From Tetradesmus obliquus (taxonomy: Eukaryota; Chlorophyta; Chlorophyceae; Sphaeropleales; Scenedesmaceae), in the NCBI GenBank assembly GCA_030272155.1, contig CP126196.1, forward strand, positions 1,674,001 through 1,738,000: DNA of 64,000 nucleotides. Reading direction: 5' to 3'. How positions within the stretch are numbered: the first letter of the stretch is position 1; each line of letters starts with the position of its first letter. Shown here one piece after another: positions 52,384 through 63,951 of the stretch. Below the pieces are notes generated by a model. That model saw nothing but the letters and a program-made list of their open reading frames with translations, made no database searches and had not been told where the DNA came from. A program made the translations under genes and the position numbers.

Positions 52384-55300
52384 GGCAGCAGCGGCGGCAG
52401 CGGCGACCAAGGCCACAGCAGCTGTTGTTGAGCACTGCTGCAGCATAGGGTGCCCAGCACATTTTTCAATGCAAAGCTCAAGCTGCTGACAGCTGAGCAA
52501 CCCATGATCTTTTCTGGCGCCACCAATGATAAATGACACTGCAACAACCCAGCACCCTGCGGACCTTTAGCATGTGGGCCTGTGCCGCAAATGCGCCGCA
52601 CCTGTGTGTGGGCACAGCGCCAATGCCGAAGCGTTGCAGGCCGAAGTAGTTCAGGAAGCCCTTTGAGTGCAGCTCCGACACAGTAGCAGCAATCTGGGGT
52701 GCCGATGAGAGCAGCACAGCAAGTACGGCCGGCCGGCAGGCAGGCAAGTGAGCAAGAAGAGAGTGAGCACAAAGAACAGCAGGCAAGCAGTGCAAGCAAG
52801 CACATCCAGCATATAGCTGGTTGAGCCACCAGGCTTTGCTCAGCAGCTGCAGACTGTGTCAAGACAGCAGGCACAAGTCACAAGTGACACAAGCAAGCAA
52901 CAGAATAGCAAGCACGCCTGTGTGCTGGCTGGCAGGCCGTACAAGGCAGCGCAGCTGTACGACGAAGGCGCCCAGCAGCTTACACAAGCACCACGTGCAC
53001 ACGCTCGCCTGCCAAACTCGCAGCACTTTGCACGTGCATTAGAATGATGCCTGCATGCTGGTTGTTCATGCACCAGACCATGCAACCGCGCTGCAGTAGG
53101 TGTGTTTGCGCTCACGTGCTGCTCGTCGCTGCTGCTGACGTCCCTCATCAGCAGCTTGAAGCGGTTGCCTCCCAGCTGGCCCAGCGACAGGTGGCTGGCA
53201 GCAAACTCAAAGTTGCCCAGCTTGATGCCACGCAGCCTGAGCAGCAGCAGCAGCAGCAGCACAACATGGAATTCAGCACAAAAAAACAGCAGTGCTGCAG
53301 CAAGGGCTGAACTGTTGGTATTCTCAGTTGGCCGTCTGACACAGAGTCTGCGACGTCAGCTTTATTGGCCAGCCAAATGTTGGTGCGGCAGATGTGTGCA
53401 AGTGAATGGGAGTGTGGCACCAGCTGTAGAGCGTAGGGCAGTGGCAGCGTGCCGCCCGGTGCTGGATTTGTGGTGCCTTGGGTGTGCTGTGGCACGCTTA
53501 AGGAAAGGCTGGCAAGGGGAGGGGCAACCCCACAAGCAGCAGTTGCAGCGTGCCGTTCAAAACAACGTTGCAAGGCCCTCTGCTCCGACGCATTCAATCC
53601 CAGCCACTGAGCAGCATCATGCTAATTGTGGAACTAACAATTATCCTGGCTTAGGGTCATATCGCCTGTTGCCATTTCTGCAAACCAAGAGCAGCACACA
53701 GCCAAACATACAGCGCAACACACAACTGCACTGCATCGTCCTGCAGGCCGCACACTTGAGCATGCCTGTCACAACGTCACGCAATCAGCAGGGCACGGGG
53801 GACACCTGGACATATGCGTAAGCATTATGTTGCATTGTGCTTTCGCAAGGTGTGCTGCCTGCGGCTCTTTACACAGCAGGCAAGCAGCATCTTCAGCAGT
53901 ACGGCCAGCAAACCCACCTGGGGTTGAGTGCTGCCAGCTTTGCGGGTGACACCTTGAAGGCGGTGACCCACTGCGTGGTAACACCGCGCTTGTCCTTGGT
54001 GCCTGCAAAGCCAAAGCTGCGCGGCTGGCAGTGCAGCATGCGCGCCACCACACCCAGCGCGGCCTGCACGCAGAAACAGTGAGAAACAAAACATTGGATA
54101 CTTCCTGAGACGAAGCGTTTAGTGCAATTTTCAGTGTCTGTCTTCAGTAGCTGGCTGTGGAGCAGCATACGCGCCACCACACCCAGGGTGGCCGGCGCTC
54201 AGGAACAGCAACAGACACATGTATGCAGAGGTGTGGCGCAGCACGTTGGGAGTCGCCGACCATGACTCGACACACAGAGCAAGCACAGCTGTTGCACTTG
54301 CTGAAAGCGCAGCGCGGAGCTGCTCGCTGATGTCATGTCATAGGGTGCACAAGAACAGGAGCACAGTTGAACAGGATGCTTGCTTTCTCAACCTACCTGT
54401 GTGTCTGTGTTTTCCTTGAGCATAACAAACTTGACATGCTTCAGGTCGCCCCCTTCCCACGACATCTCATTGCGCCACTCTGCAGGCAGACATGTGAGAC
54501 ATCAAGCCAGGTGGTTACAGGTGCGCAAGTGTGATATCAAATACAGTTACACAGGCGTCACTGGCGACTAGTTGTTCATGGCGCAGGATGCGTGCCAACA
54601 ATGACCAGGCAGTGCACGCAATGCATGACAGACTCCGTTGGAGCAATGAATCATAGACATGCATGCACTGCAATGTGCAGATAACACCAGAGACCGGTCA
54701 AAAGTACAACAAACTCATGTGCAACTGTGTGAATCACTCGCGCAATCAGTTGGCGAATGGGAGCACCCAGCTGCACATGCAACCGCTCACCTCGCTTGCC
54801 CCTCTTTTGGCCACGCTTGTCCTGCAGTGCAGGCAGACATACAAGCCATGGCGTCAGACATACGTTTGTCGACCTGATTGTGCCACTGTGATAGCATGCA
54901 GGCCAGCAGCAAGCGTGCTTGCCATATTGCCTCAGACAGCTGCACTGGACAGCCACAGCAGCAGCACCCACCTGACCTCCCCGCTGGCCCCTGCCGCTCC
55001 AACAACTCAGCGGCCTCATCCATACAGCTGCTTGTTATTGCCTCAGCAGCAGCAACACACTCAAGAAGCACCCACCTGGCCTCCCCGCTGGCCGCTGCCA
55101 CTCCAACCACCCAGCTGCACTTGACAGGGGCAGCAGCAACACACCAAAAACAACACCCACCTTGCTGCCCCGCTGGCCCCTGCCGCCGCTGCTGCCTGGC
55201 CGGATGCGTATCACATGGTGCGGCACCTGCCCATCGGGCCCTGCTGACGCTCCCTCAGCAGCCACCGACTCTGTTGCCAAGGGCGGCAGGCGGGGCTCTG

Positions 55301-56306
55301 ACTTGAGGAACTGATGGATGGCCTGCAGGGAAAAAACACAGCGGAGGTGAGGCAAGCAGTAAGTTGTGGTCAGGCAGGATTGCACGCACAAGGTGCAGCT
55401 GGGCAAGCTCGCAGGCGGGCGGGCAGGCAGAAGAAGGTGCGGCCGCACGTGTTGCGAGACCGCAAAAACCCCCGCCGAGTTGCTGCACCACGCTGCAATT
55501 CATCTGATAAGAGTGCAAGCAAAGTAGGTCAGCTAGGCTTGCAGCACCTGCAGGAGACATACATTACATGGCTGGTGACGCACCTTTCTGACATCCTTGT
55601 TTCCTTCTGGCAGCAGGTCAACTTCCAGATCAGGTGCTGCTGCACCCTGCTGCTGCTGCTGCTGCTGCTGGGCAGAAGCCTCTGCTGCTGCAGCCTGCTG
55701 CTGCTGCTGTATGTTTGTCAGCAGCTTCTGCAACTGTTCTGCATTAGCTTGCCCTGCTATGGCGGCAAATGCTGCCACCACCTCTGCTATTGCTGTGTCT
55801 GTGATATCAGCAGAGCTGCTGCTGGCCGTCGCCTGCTGCTGTGCCTGTCATATGCGCAGTAGCAGCAAACAGAAGCCAAGAGTTGAACTCAGAAGCAGTC
55901 ATGTTGCACAGGGCATTCAATAGATAGCAGTGTTCTCATGCACATAAGGAATGCTGGTAACAACGGCAGCATGCACTAGGAGCTGATGGTGCCATGCTGG
56001 GAAACCAACGCCCGGTGCTGTGGAGCTGAGTTGCAGCAATTTCACCTGAGGTGCAGCATCTGTGGCAGTTAGGTGTGCAGTGCGCCCTGTCAGATCCACC
56101 TCAAACACCTGAAAGTCATTGTATCTGCAGCATTGAAAAGCATGAACACAGGAAGATGTCAGTTGCAGCCATCAAGCCTGACACATGGGCACTGCAGCCT
56201 GTGCCGTCAGCAGTAAACTGCATTGTTCTCACCTGTGCTTCAGTATGCCTGTGAAACCCGTAGTACTTGTGGTATACTCCTCAATGCCGACTTGCTGCTC
56301 CTGCAT
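49485..56306 (-). CDS. PUS7: Pseudouridylate synthase PUS7 (TruD family), 13 exons
   Basis: Converts uridine to pseudouridine in tRNA, snRNA and mRNA (family role). Exons 5' to 3': 56306-56233, 56124-56046, 55844-55584, 55322-55161, 54821-54791, 54479-54397, 54063-53918, 53236-53116, 52693-52602, 52340-52214, 51529-51431, 51071-50383, 49929-49485; phases agree, 802 residues. Family motifs in order: VGIEEYTTSTTGFTGILKHR with YNDFQVFEVDL (start); GTKDKRGVTTQ with the catalytic Asp at 254; NYFGLQRFG at 334-342; QSWLWNRAASER; LSGDYRRLL; and the closing LEFTLPPSCYATMLVREL. Two low-complexity inserts are unusual: about 90 residues rich in Ala/Gln (residues 52-138), and Ala/Asp- and Gln-rich stretches in the last two exons. 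The start is the first ATG in frame before the conserved VGIEEY. Confidence 0.94.
51846..52010. repeat. Dispersed intronic repeat of PUS7, copy 1 (165 bp)
   Basis: Starts TGTGGCACCAGCTGTAGAGC and ends GTTGCAAGGC. A second copy lies at 53413-53576 in the same orientation. Copy 1 is in intron 10, copy 2 in intron 7; identity is about 90 percent. No terminal repeats or target duplications are obvious. Confidence 0.8.
53413..53576. repeat. Dispersed intronic repeat of PUS7, copy 2 (164 bp)
   Basis: Partner of the 51846-52010 copy, in intron 7. Shares the stretch GTAGGGCAGTGGCAG.GTGCCG and GGCTGGCAAGGGGAGGGGC. Confidence 0.8.
54155..55110 (-). repeat. Echoes of PUS7 exon 4 end and exon 7 start
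   Basis: Copies of the exon 4 end (GGCAG.GGCCAGCGGGGAGG..AG|GTGGGTG) end at about 55064 and 54966, inside intron 4; the true one ends at 55161. A short echo of the exon 7 start (CCTGGGTGTGGTGGCGCG.ATGCTG) lies at 54190-54160, upstream of the exon at 54063. Confidence 0.75.
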
Positions 56307-56912
56307 GCTGCTGCCGCTGCTGCTGGTGTCACGATGTAGGTCAACGATATATCACTGCCTGACGTGATAGTAAGACTCCCTTTATGTATTTATGACAGTC
56401 TATGCTCACTTCCACGGGTTCGCTGAACAAACACGCTTCTGGCAGCCACAGCAGCAAAAAGGGCAGAGCGGACAGCTGATATAGGCGACGACAAACGATC
56501 TATAGTGGCACCAGTACAAAGCTGATATTTCAATCGATTGTTCGGTCTCAAACAGCAGGATGATAAAGTTGCAGTCGATTAGGGCTTGTCACCGTGCTTG
56601 TCACACCATAATAGCATATTTGGACTACTTTGTTCAGCAATTATGAATTCAACAGCTATAAGTAACACGCTATAGTACCCTCGTTTGGTTCCTGTGTGTC
56701 ATCGAACTGGTTGACTGCCATCTGTGAACTTCCCCGTCATCACTACTTCTCTTTGAGCGCCCAAGGACGCTCCAAGCTTTGTTTTTGGGGTAATATCGGC
56801 GGTTTGTTGACTGCCATAAGCACAAGCACGCAGACGCAGCCTGATGTTCCAGTAGGACTGCTAAGCAGCAGCACAACTGCCGTTGGGGCTGTAAGAGCGA
56901 GCACTACGCACC
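56307..56912. promoter_or_regulatory. Shared divergent promoter region of PUS7 and CFAP52
   Basis: 606 bp separate the two start codons, which point away from each other. The stretch 56340-56700 is clearly more AT-rich than the genes, as expected for a promoter. I see no unambiguous TATA box. A bidirectional promoter is inference from layout. Confidence 0.45.
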
Positions 56913-59900
56913 ATGGGGATGAAAATAAGACATATCAAAGGTTTCAAGTGAGTGCCACCAAACCACAAGTCTGCTGTGCCCGTCATCGCACCATTGGTGC
57001 TGCATACACATCATGCAGTGCAGACACATGCTACCAAACGCCATGCTTGTGGGCTTAACTTTGCTTATCTCTGCAGTGGCACGGTAGCAGGGGGGCTACA
57101 GGCAGACCCCAATATTCCAGGGCAGTTCTACTACGTTGTGGGCAGCAGTGCGCTGGCAGTTTTTGAGGCAAGTTCGCCTGGCATGAACACCACACTGCAT
57201 CTTTACGCCTAGCAACAGTCTTCTTGAGCACCTGTGCATGGAGCAACAGATGAACGACAACACCATGTCATGCTGCAGTAACCTTGGTGTTGCACCTGCA
57301 TGAGTCCAACAGCGTTTGTTGCCCCCTCCACTGCAGGGTGACCCCAGCAAGCAGGTACAGCTCAGGGGCCATGATGACGAGATCACAGCTTTTGCCATGT
57401 CACCTGGGGGCAGCATGCTGGCAACAGGCCAGAGAGGGCAGAACTCTGACGTTGTTGTGTGGGACACCAAGCAGCTGGCACAGAAATTCAGGTGTGTGCT
57501 CGTCAGGAGTGCTGATGACAGCAGCAACGACCTTCAACATGTTGGTAGCTTGCAGTAAGGACCAATAGCCCAGCAATACAAACACAAAAGGGGTCCACCA
57601 CAGCAGTTGCAGGCTGTCACAGTGAGATTAATGTGAGCATTACAGCTGCCACTACGGTGCCACTGCCACATACTGGATCATACACGTACATGATTCGAGT
57701 TGCTGCTGTGCCGCCCAGGTTTCAAGAGCACGACTTTGAGATCTGTGCATTGGCGTTCTCCAAGGATGAGCGACTGCTGGCAACAGTGGGCAATGAGAGG
57801 TCAGTGCAGCACAGTACCCCAAATCAAGCTGATGTGGCAAGCAGCTGCTGAACTTGGAAGCTAACAAAAGTTACAGAGACCAGACCCTGAATACAGGTTG
57901 CTGTGCCAGTGCTGTAGTGCCGGGTGTGGGCACGCTGTTGCCGCTGCCATGAACTGAAGCCGCTGCCGTGCCATGTGCTACAGGGAGCGGCGGCTCTTTG
58001 TGCTGGACACAGCAACTGGCAAGATTGTCAGCAACACGACATTACTAGAGCCCAAGGTAGGGGTGTCTTGGGCCTCTATCATGCATGATGCGCTAGCTAG
58101 TGCCATCCACAAAAGCAGGTCTACTCTTGAGCGGGCGACATCACCAAGGCTGCGCTTTCATCAGCTACCATACCGCCCAGGGTGTGCAGTAAATAAACGG
58201 TGATGATGTTGCTGCCTGCTGCTGTTGCTGCTGCATCCCTGCAGCGCACCAAGGCGCTGGCCTGGTCGCCTGCGTCTGGCCCCTGCTACACATTCGCCAC
58301 AGCAGCGGACTACGACATTTACATCTACAGCCTGGACCCTTTCAAAGGCTGGGTGAGTGGCTGGTAGCTCTGCTGAACATGAGCTTGCATTCTGGAATAC
58401 ATAATCAGCGGACAATTTGCAGTGCAGGCTCAGGGTGGTACCAATGGGCGTCGGAACGTCAGAGTACATTAACATGTTTGTCTTTGCCAGAGCGCATAAC
58501 GCTTGTTGCAGCTTGTACCGTTCAATTATCAGGGACCAGTTGCTGGGTACAGCATGCTGGGTACAGCACTTGCAGCTCCCTGCTCGTGCACTGCTGCTGC
58601 GTGCTGCTGGCTCACCCTGCTATGCTGCTGCCACACAGGTGGGCTGTGAAAAGGTCACCAATGGCACCGTGCGGCGTGCTATCACGTGCCTCTGCTTCTC
58701 CCAGGATGGTAACTGGCTGTTCGCCGGCACTGCCAGCGGAGACGTGCTGACTGTCAACGTAGCGCGCAGAGCAGTGCAGGTATGTGCGCAGCTATACGCA
58801 ACCGCTTGACAGCATATTTTGTGCTTGTTGGCCACAGAACCCACTGCATGATGATGGGTTGAACTTCGTAGACGCCGAATTTAAGGTGTGGTGCACCTGA
58901 AGGCGCCGATATGTGCACCGTATGTCAACATGGGCTACCTGCACAACAGCTGAGCAACAAGGCACTCGTTCTCTTCGTGCAACCGCAGCTCATGCACACC
59001 TTGGCGTCTGGCGGCATCGGCGCAGTCATGCTGTCTGCAGACGGCAAGGTGCTGGCGGGTGCAGCAGACGGCACGCTGTGCCTGCTGGACCTGCCCAATG
59101 GCAGCGCTGTCAGCGCGCCACCCATCGCCACTGTGCCTGGGCCCATCAGCTCAGTCACCGTGGCAGACAGGGGGGCGACGCTGCTGGTGGGCACGCAGCA
59201 TGGGGACATCTTCAGGTGAGGCGCCAGCTGCGGCAACAGGCAGCGTGGCACACGCCAGCCCAAGCACCAGGCAAAGGGCTGCACAGGATGATCATCTAGT
59301 CGAGATTTCAGAAACTTTTAGCTCAACATGTGCTGATTGGGTGTCGTGTGTTGCTGCTGCTGCAGAGTGGCAGCTGGCAGCGCGCGGGTGTCTGCAGTGA
59401 TGGAGAGCCAGCTGGGCGCAATCCGCGACCTGGTGTGGACTGCTGATGGCTCCAGCAGCATGGCGACAGCAAGCGATAACGGCTCAGTATGCGTGTGGAA
59501 CACAGCGGTGAGCAGGCCTAACGGAAACACATGACGGCTGTCGGCAAAGCCCGTGCAGTTATTCTCACGACATGGCCAGTGGTCTATACTGCGGTTGGGT
59601 TATGCATCCAACTTACAAAGCGAAGCATTTTCCGCACTCATCAGAAATGTGGCTGTCGTGTGGATGTCCAATGCTGCCCTTTGAATTGTTGTTTTTCAGA
59701 ACCTGGGGCTAGAGTGCCGTGTGCAGCACCATGGTGTGGCAGCGCAGAGTGTGGCCTTGTCACCGCAGCTGCTGCTGTCTGGATGGTCAGACGGCTTCAT
59801 CCACTGCCACAGCAGGGCAGGGCCCAAGCCAGGCACGCCGCTGTGGTGCATCCCCAACGCGCACGCCACCGCACACTCGTGTGGCGTGCCTGCTCTGCAG

Positions 59901-61690
59901 CTGAGCCACAGGTAGGTGGGCTTGCCGGTGCAGCAGCTGCTTTCAAGCAGTTGCTGGGTGTTACTGGCAGCTACTGGGTGAGGTCAGCGTTGTTTTATGT
60001 AAGTTTCAGTGCACTGTAATGCCTGCCAAGCATGCTACAGTAGCAGAAGAGGCGAGGCATCTGCTTGCTTGCTGGTTATGTTGCCAGGCACGCCATGTCC
60101 AGCCAATATGGCTGCTGGTATCTCCTCCGTGGCACGTCATGCCCCGCTGGTTGCCGTTGACATGCAACATACTGCCTGTTGATGCTGTTTGCAGGGGCCA
60201 CTTCATAGCATCTGGCGGTGCTGGGGGAGAGATCCGTGTGTGGGACCTAGCAAGCAGGTGAGCAGTAGCTTTAGGCTTCCACTCTTGCAGGAGCTGCAAG
60301 CGCTGCTCTCCCCTCATAACTCTGCAGCAGATGCCTGCAGCCCCATGGATGAGCCATCACCATTGTTGTCAGCTTTGCACCATTGCTGCACTACATTGTT
60401 ATGCCACATGCATGTAGCACATTGATTGCATGCTGCAGCGATGATAGAGCACTGCCTTGAGTCTCCTTGCGTGTCTGCCTGCTGCGAACGTTAGGGAGAT
60501 GGTGTCACACATGAAGCACCACGTGATGGCCATCACAGACCTGAAGGTGCGCTAATCTGCATCATCAACAGCGGACAGCGGTTGCAACTGCACAGGTCCC
60601 CGCACAGCAGAGCGCTTGGTTGGTATACCGGAAGTGATCTTCCAGCAGCCTTGTGTGTACCGTGTAACAGTGCCATGCAGCTGTATTCCAGAGGACAGCA
60701 ACGCTGTGCCTTGTTCTGTGTGGCATGTGCAGGTGATGATTGATGACAGCCACCTGCTGGCGGCCAGCGAGGACCGCACCTGGACCATCTGGGACATGAA
60801 CACAGAGAAGCTCAGCAAGATCTACCGGGCAGCCATGGGCGCAGTGCGCGGCGTGGCCATGGGGCCAGATCAGGTGGGCGGCGCCCGCGACCTGCTGCAC
60901 ACACCTCCCTTGTGCAGAAGTGCAGGCAGGAGTGGAGCTAGGGCATACTGGGATACAGCTTGCTGTCACAGCATGCACATGGCGAATTTTGCTGATTTGG
61001 AGGGGGGCATGTGATGATCATTTTGCAGGGCACGCACGCTGGCAAACAGTAATAGTCACGGTGCACTGCAATTGCCGTGGCAGTGCCAGATGCACATGAC
61101 ATGCTGCGATAGTGTTAATAGCGTAAAGCTGCAACTTGATGCCCCTGGCAACCTGCAGGTGTCTGTGGTGAGTGTGGGCCTGGACAAGGGCATCTTCCTG
61201 TGGGACATCCGCAAGGACGCACCAGTGCGCGTGGTGCTGGATGCTCACCTGCACGAGATCACCTGCGTGGCAGTCAACCACGCGGGCACGCTCATCGCCA
61301 CAGGCGGCGCTGACTGCGCGGTGAAGCTGTGGGACTTTGGCAGCGGCAGGCCAGTGGGCATGTATGCAGGTGCGTATGCCGGCATCAGTGCTTGAGTGCA
61401 GGCTGGTGCTCGCATGGATGGTGTTTGACCAAGGCCAGTCAGGCAAAAGCACTTGCTGGCAGCCAGCTACCTGCAGCACTGTGACAGTGACTTAACTATG
61501 TTTTACAGTAAAATGTGCTATCTTGGCTATCCGCTGTTCTGTGACTGTGCGCTGCTCCCGTGCTCTTTTATGCACAGGTCACACCAGCACGGTGAACAAG
61601 GTGCAGTTCAGCCCAGATGACAACCAGCTGGCTTCAGTGGCTAATGACGGGACACAAGTTCTGTGGCGCTTTGGCCCTGGAGGCAACTAG
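56913..61690 (+). CDS. CFAP52: CFAP52 (WDR16/FAP52), WD40 ciliary protein, 16 exons
   Basis: A doublet-microtubule inner protein of cilia in family members. Exons: 56913-56947, 57077-57167, 57337-57491, 57719-57799, 57984-58056, 58245-58352, 58639-58779, 58838-58885, 58989-59215, 59366-59507, 59700-59911, 60195-60257, 60495-60546, 60733-60873, 61159-61369, 61578-61690; phases agree, 630 residues against about 620 in animals. The N-terminus IKGFNGTVAGGLQADP matches the family GFNG.V..GL..HP. WD40 blades follow: HDDEITAFAMSPGGSMLATG...VVVWD, HDFEICALAFSKDERLLATV, a TxxGDVLTVN blade, IASGGAGGEIRVWDL, AASEDRTWTIWDM, and a final HTSTVNKVQFSPDDNQLASV. Intron 2 uses a GC donor (GAG|GCAAGT). Exon 8 (16 residues) is short and least certain, but removing it keeps frame. 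Confidence 0.9.
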
Positions 61691-62307
61691 GTGCCTGTTT
61701 TGTGGGATGCAGCATGGTGCTGCGGCAGTGCCCACAGCAGAGGTCCTAGTTCCAATGTTCCTTCAGCGTGCTGCTGTCTGTAACAGTTGGTGTCAGTGAT
61801 GCTGTCACGACACTGCAAGCTGTTGTTGGTGCGCTTGTGATCGTTGGAGTATGTGCACCTGCTTCCCGCGTACAACAGCATGGAACCTTGAGAGACGAGC
61901 GTGTTGGGGTTTGACTTGTGGTTTTTTGCAACATCACGACCGCCATACCTTCTCCAAAGCTGGTTGAACTTTACTAAATCAAGCGGTACAAACACCATAA
62001 TATGTTACACTTCAGGCACCAACCAGAAAACCTCGAGAAGTGCGAGTTAGTTGTCATACTGCTGCTCGATGACTTGCTCGTACCAATTCTGTGTTGGAAG
62101 GGCAATTGCTGCAAATCTCGAATGAGTGTATAACTCTGGTGTTGATGGAAGGAGCGTGCGCTGTAGTTTCTGGCCTGCCTGCATGCAACGGATACATGGG
62201 AGCTGTTTCAGTCATTTGAAGTGAATTACTCGGTTTGACGTTGCGTGGCGGATGATGCATCTACCGTAGCTAAGACACTAGCAGCAAGTGCTGTCAACGA
62301 CGCAGCT
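61691..62307. other. Intergenic between CFAP52 and the Gln-rich ORF
   Basis: 617 bp in tandem orientation: CFAP52 3' untranslated region, then an AT-richer stretch (61900-62240) that is likely the promoter of the next gene. No other element seen. Confidence 0.45.
61779..61783 (+). terminator. Candidate TGTAA poly(A) signal of CFAP52
   Basis: TGTAA 89 bases after the stop codon on the coding strand; usual chlorophyte signal. Confidence 0.5.
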
Positions 62308-62910
62308 ATGCCGTCTCCACCTCAGCATGGACCAGGCATGCACAACACTGGGCACTGCCACAACAGCAGCAGTGCTCAAGATGCGGCTCTTCGTCAGTCC
62401 AAAGACTCGCCAATGAAGGCAGAGAAGCTCAAAGATAGTCTTAATACCCAGCAGCAAGTGATGTCCGTGGAGGCGTGTGTGGCAGCTCACACTGCCAAGC
62501 TGGCAGCTGCTGGCAGGGTCAAGGCGTTGGTGCTGGTGCATGTGCTATTTCAGAATGGCCTTGGACAGTATGCCCTCAGCCTCATGGAGCAGCATGAAAA
62601 GCTTACTTTCCTATCAAAGCTGCCACCTGCTAGGTTGGCAGCCTTATTGGCGCAGCAGCCGCAAGAGCACGCGCTTGACGCAGCTTCTGAGCAAGGGCTT
62701 CTGCAGGCGGAGCTGCAGTCACCAATGGACAAGCTGCAGGACTTTGTTGACCAACAGAGCGGGCAGCACCTAGACCAGCAGCAAGGTCGCAGCCGGCCCA
62801 GCAAAACGCAAGACACACAGCAGCAGAAGCTGCAGCCTGCTGAAGGCTGGCAGCATCAAGGGCAGCAGGAACTGCAGCCCCAAGGGCAGCAGGAGCAGCT
62901 AGAGCAGAGT

Positions 62911-62946
<36 letters not shown>

Positions 62947-63951
62947 CAACAGCAGCACCAGCAACAGCAGCAACAGCAGCGGCAGGAGAGCCCGCAAGGG
63001 CTGTGCCAGAAGCGTTCAGCTACTGCTGCGGTAGGCTGCACCCCCAGCAAGGTCAGGCAGGAGAAGGCAAAGGCTGCAGGATCTCAGCTGAGCCCACCTG
63101 CCTTGCCCACAATGATGAGCTGCAAGGATGATGGCAGTCCTGTGCACACCATCAGATCACCTGTAACAGTATGGCAAAGCAGTGATAAGAAGCCAGCCTG
63201 CTTGGCAGCTCCAGCTATGTACAGCACACCAGCATATCCAGAAGAAGTCAACAGCCTAGTTGCAGCAGCAGATGCAGTTGCCGCTGATGGTGCAGAGCTG
63301 GCAGCAGCTGCGGCAGCTGCAGGTCAGGAGATGTGGCACGCACTGGTGAATGTTGCGCAGACAGCTGCATCTGCTGTCACAGGCATGCTTTCAGCTGAAG
63401 CTTCTCAGTTTGCAGCATCAGCAACAGAGCTAGGTTCCAAAGCAGCAGCTGTTGCACAGGCAGCCGCTGCTGCTGCAGCGGCCGGGCTAGGTCCTGCTGA
63501 GCACACAACAGAGCAGAGGCAGGAAGGCAGGATGGCGCACCTAGCAGGCCAACTGGCATCGGCCTCTGAGTGGGCAAGGTGGCAAGTGCAGCAGAGTAAA
63601 ATTGAGCACAGCAAGCAGGGCCTGATGGCTGCAGCACATGCTGCAGCAGCTGCTGCAGTGGCTGGCTTGAGCGCTGCACCGCCTGCAGCGCACCGCAGCT
63701 GCAGTGGAGACCGTGAGAGCTTGAGCAGCGGCAGTGGCAGTGGTCTCAATACAGACATGGACGTTGACAGTAGCAGCAGCAGGGTGGCGACAGGGGCTAA
63801 GCGCCCTGGCAGTGGCCAGCGCCCTGGCAGTGCTGGCGCCAGCAGACTCTGGCAGGCTGCCAAGAGGGAAGTGTGCAAGAACAGCAGCAGCACACCAGGC
63901 TTGAGGTGCAGGAAGGCAGCAGCTGGCTGTTCTGGCAAGTCCATGTGGTAG
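62308..63951 (+). CDS. Hypothetical Gln/Ala-rich protein, single exon
   Basis: Unrecognised. Open from 62239; the first ATG is at 62308, giving 547 residues to the TAG at 63951. After a disordered start come about 100 residues that look folded and helical (VEACVAAHTAKLAAAGRVKA, LFQNGLGQYALSLMEQHEKL, LPPARLAALLAQQ). Next is a Gln-rich tract with CAG-coded poly-Gln (62930-62985). A basic linker and a long Ala-rich amphipathic-looking region follow (AAAAGQEMWHALVNVAQTAA, 63280-63680). The end is basic and Ser/Gly-rich (AKRPGSGQRPGSAG). No catalytic motif or signal peptide is visible. The poly-Q plus Ala-helix plus basic tail would suit a nuclear regulatory protein, but nothing specific supports it. 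Confidence 0.55.
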
